From NCBI GenBank assembly GCA_900315435.1, contig OMYY01000021.1, positions 1 to 48,646 on the forward strand: DNA of 48,646 nucleotides, in the 5' to 3' direction. This DNA comes from an uncultured Spirochaetaceae bacterium. Its GTDB lineage: Bacteria; Spirochaetota; Spirochaetia; Sphaerochaetales; Sphaerochaetaceae. Numbering within the stretch: the stretch's first letter is position 1; every line of letters starts with the position of its first letter. The notes under the pieces are model-generated. The model worked only from the letters and a program-made list of their open reading frames with translations. It had not been told where the DNA came from and ran no database searches. This document shows, one piece after another, positions 48,417 to 48,646 of the stretch. The translations under genes were made by a program, and so were the position numbers.

Positions 48417-48646
48417 TCATGAAGAAGGCAGGAGTTTCTTACGGATGCCCTCCCGTTCCTCCGGAGGAATATCCAACGCGTCCATCGCCTGCTCTGCTGA
48501 CAGGTGGAGCCGCGCGGAAAGGGTCCTGACGTTCTCGAGAACGGCTTCTTCCTTACCTTGCAGGATTCCTTCCCGGCGCCCTTGTTGGACTCCTTCTTGG
48601 ATTCCCTCTTGCCGGCCTTGTCGGAGTCCTTCTTGAAGTCCCTCTT
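48417..48646 (-). CDS. C-terminal end of an Rpn-like (PD-(D/E)XK transposase-type) protein, partial
   Basis: The last 76 residues of a minus-strand gene, whose 5' part is beyond the window. The sequence starts with repeated EGLQEGLRQGRQEGIQEGVQ blocks, then a helical tail (ENVRTLSARLHLSAEQAMDA, LDIPPEEREGIRKKLLP). This Glu-Gly-x-Gln-Glu-Gly repeat before a helical end is the usual C-terminus of Rpn-family recombination-promoting nucleases. The nuclease domain is not in view, so the call rests on this tail alone. Confidence 0.55.
   Translation of the reverse strand, partial: EGLQEGLRQGRQEGIQEGVQQGRREGILQGKEEAVLENVRTLSARLHLSAEQAMDALDIPPEEREGIRKKLLPSS

Overview
The window is GC-rich bacterial DNA with two halves. 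Positions 1 to about 28.1 kb are most of a tailed-phage genome, probably an integrated prophage. Positions 28.6 to 48.6 kb are ordinary chromosome. The chromosomal half points to a spirochaete, most likely Sphaerochaetaceae: many small lipoproteins and secreted proteins, an LpoB-like/COG3014-like lipoprotein pair, an ammonium channel fused to a P-II domain, and LplB/YtcP-type sugar ABC permeases. The taxon is an inference from gene content, since no rRNA or marker gene is present.

Phage half. The late genes (16.2 kb down to 1, minus strand) form one tightly packed operon. In transcription order: small and large terminase, portal, a Bbp19-like small protein, scaffold, major capsid, a cement-like protein, tail adaptor and nozzle (T7 gp11/gp12-like), then three large proteins that look like internal ejection proteins. 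The last of these is a polyvalent protein with hydrophobic segments, a zincin motif, a tRNase-toxin-like domain and an ADP-ribosyltransferase domain. It is split by a +1 frameshift near position 1213 and runs off the left edge. Upstream of the terminase sits a separately promoted pair: a retropepsin-like aspartic protease and a DUF5678-like protein. The early genes (24.8 to 17.4 kb, minus strand) include a ribbon-helix-helix regulator, an excisionase-like HTH protein, YqaJ nuclease, a DUF1351 protein, RecT, RusA, SSB and a replication initiator with repeat-rich, possibly origin-like DNA inside it.

Lysogeny region. A divergent pair of strong promoters at 24.84-24.92 kb drives the early operon leftward and an XRE repressor-like gene rightward. 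Both transcripts appear to start at, or within a few bases of, the start codon. To the right lie an Abi_2 (HEPN-like) abortive infection gene, a small membrane protein, an XRE/ImmA-type regulator-protease pair and a 44-aa gene, closed by a terminator at 28.1 kb. No integrase is visible, so the prophage edges are not proven.

Chromosomal half. An amt-glnB fusion gene lies behind a leader with terminator-like hairpins. It is followed by a lipoprotein pair on the minus strand, a secreted lipoprotein, an ADP-ribosylglycohydrolase, an HPt-like protein, a secreted protein and a metallophosphoesterase lipoprotein. Next come an MBL-like protein and an AraC regulator (minus) divergent from rhaB-rhaA-rhaD (L-rhamnose catabolism). 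Then follow a membrane protein, a metallo-beta-lactamase-fold hydrolase overlapping a serine hydrolase, and an ABC importer (binding protein plus two permeases). The binding-protein gene and the permease pair have separate promoters that share an upstream 36-nt motif. A partial Rpn-like nuclease gene ends the window.

A pattern that recurs across both halves is a -10-like hexamer placed 6 nt before the start codon in genes without a Shine-Dalgarno sequence. This suggests frequent leaderless transcription in this host.
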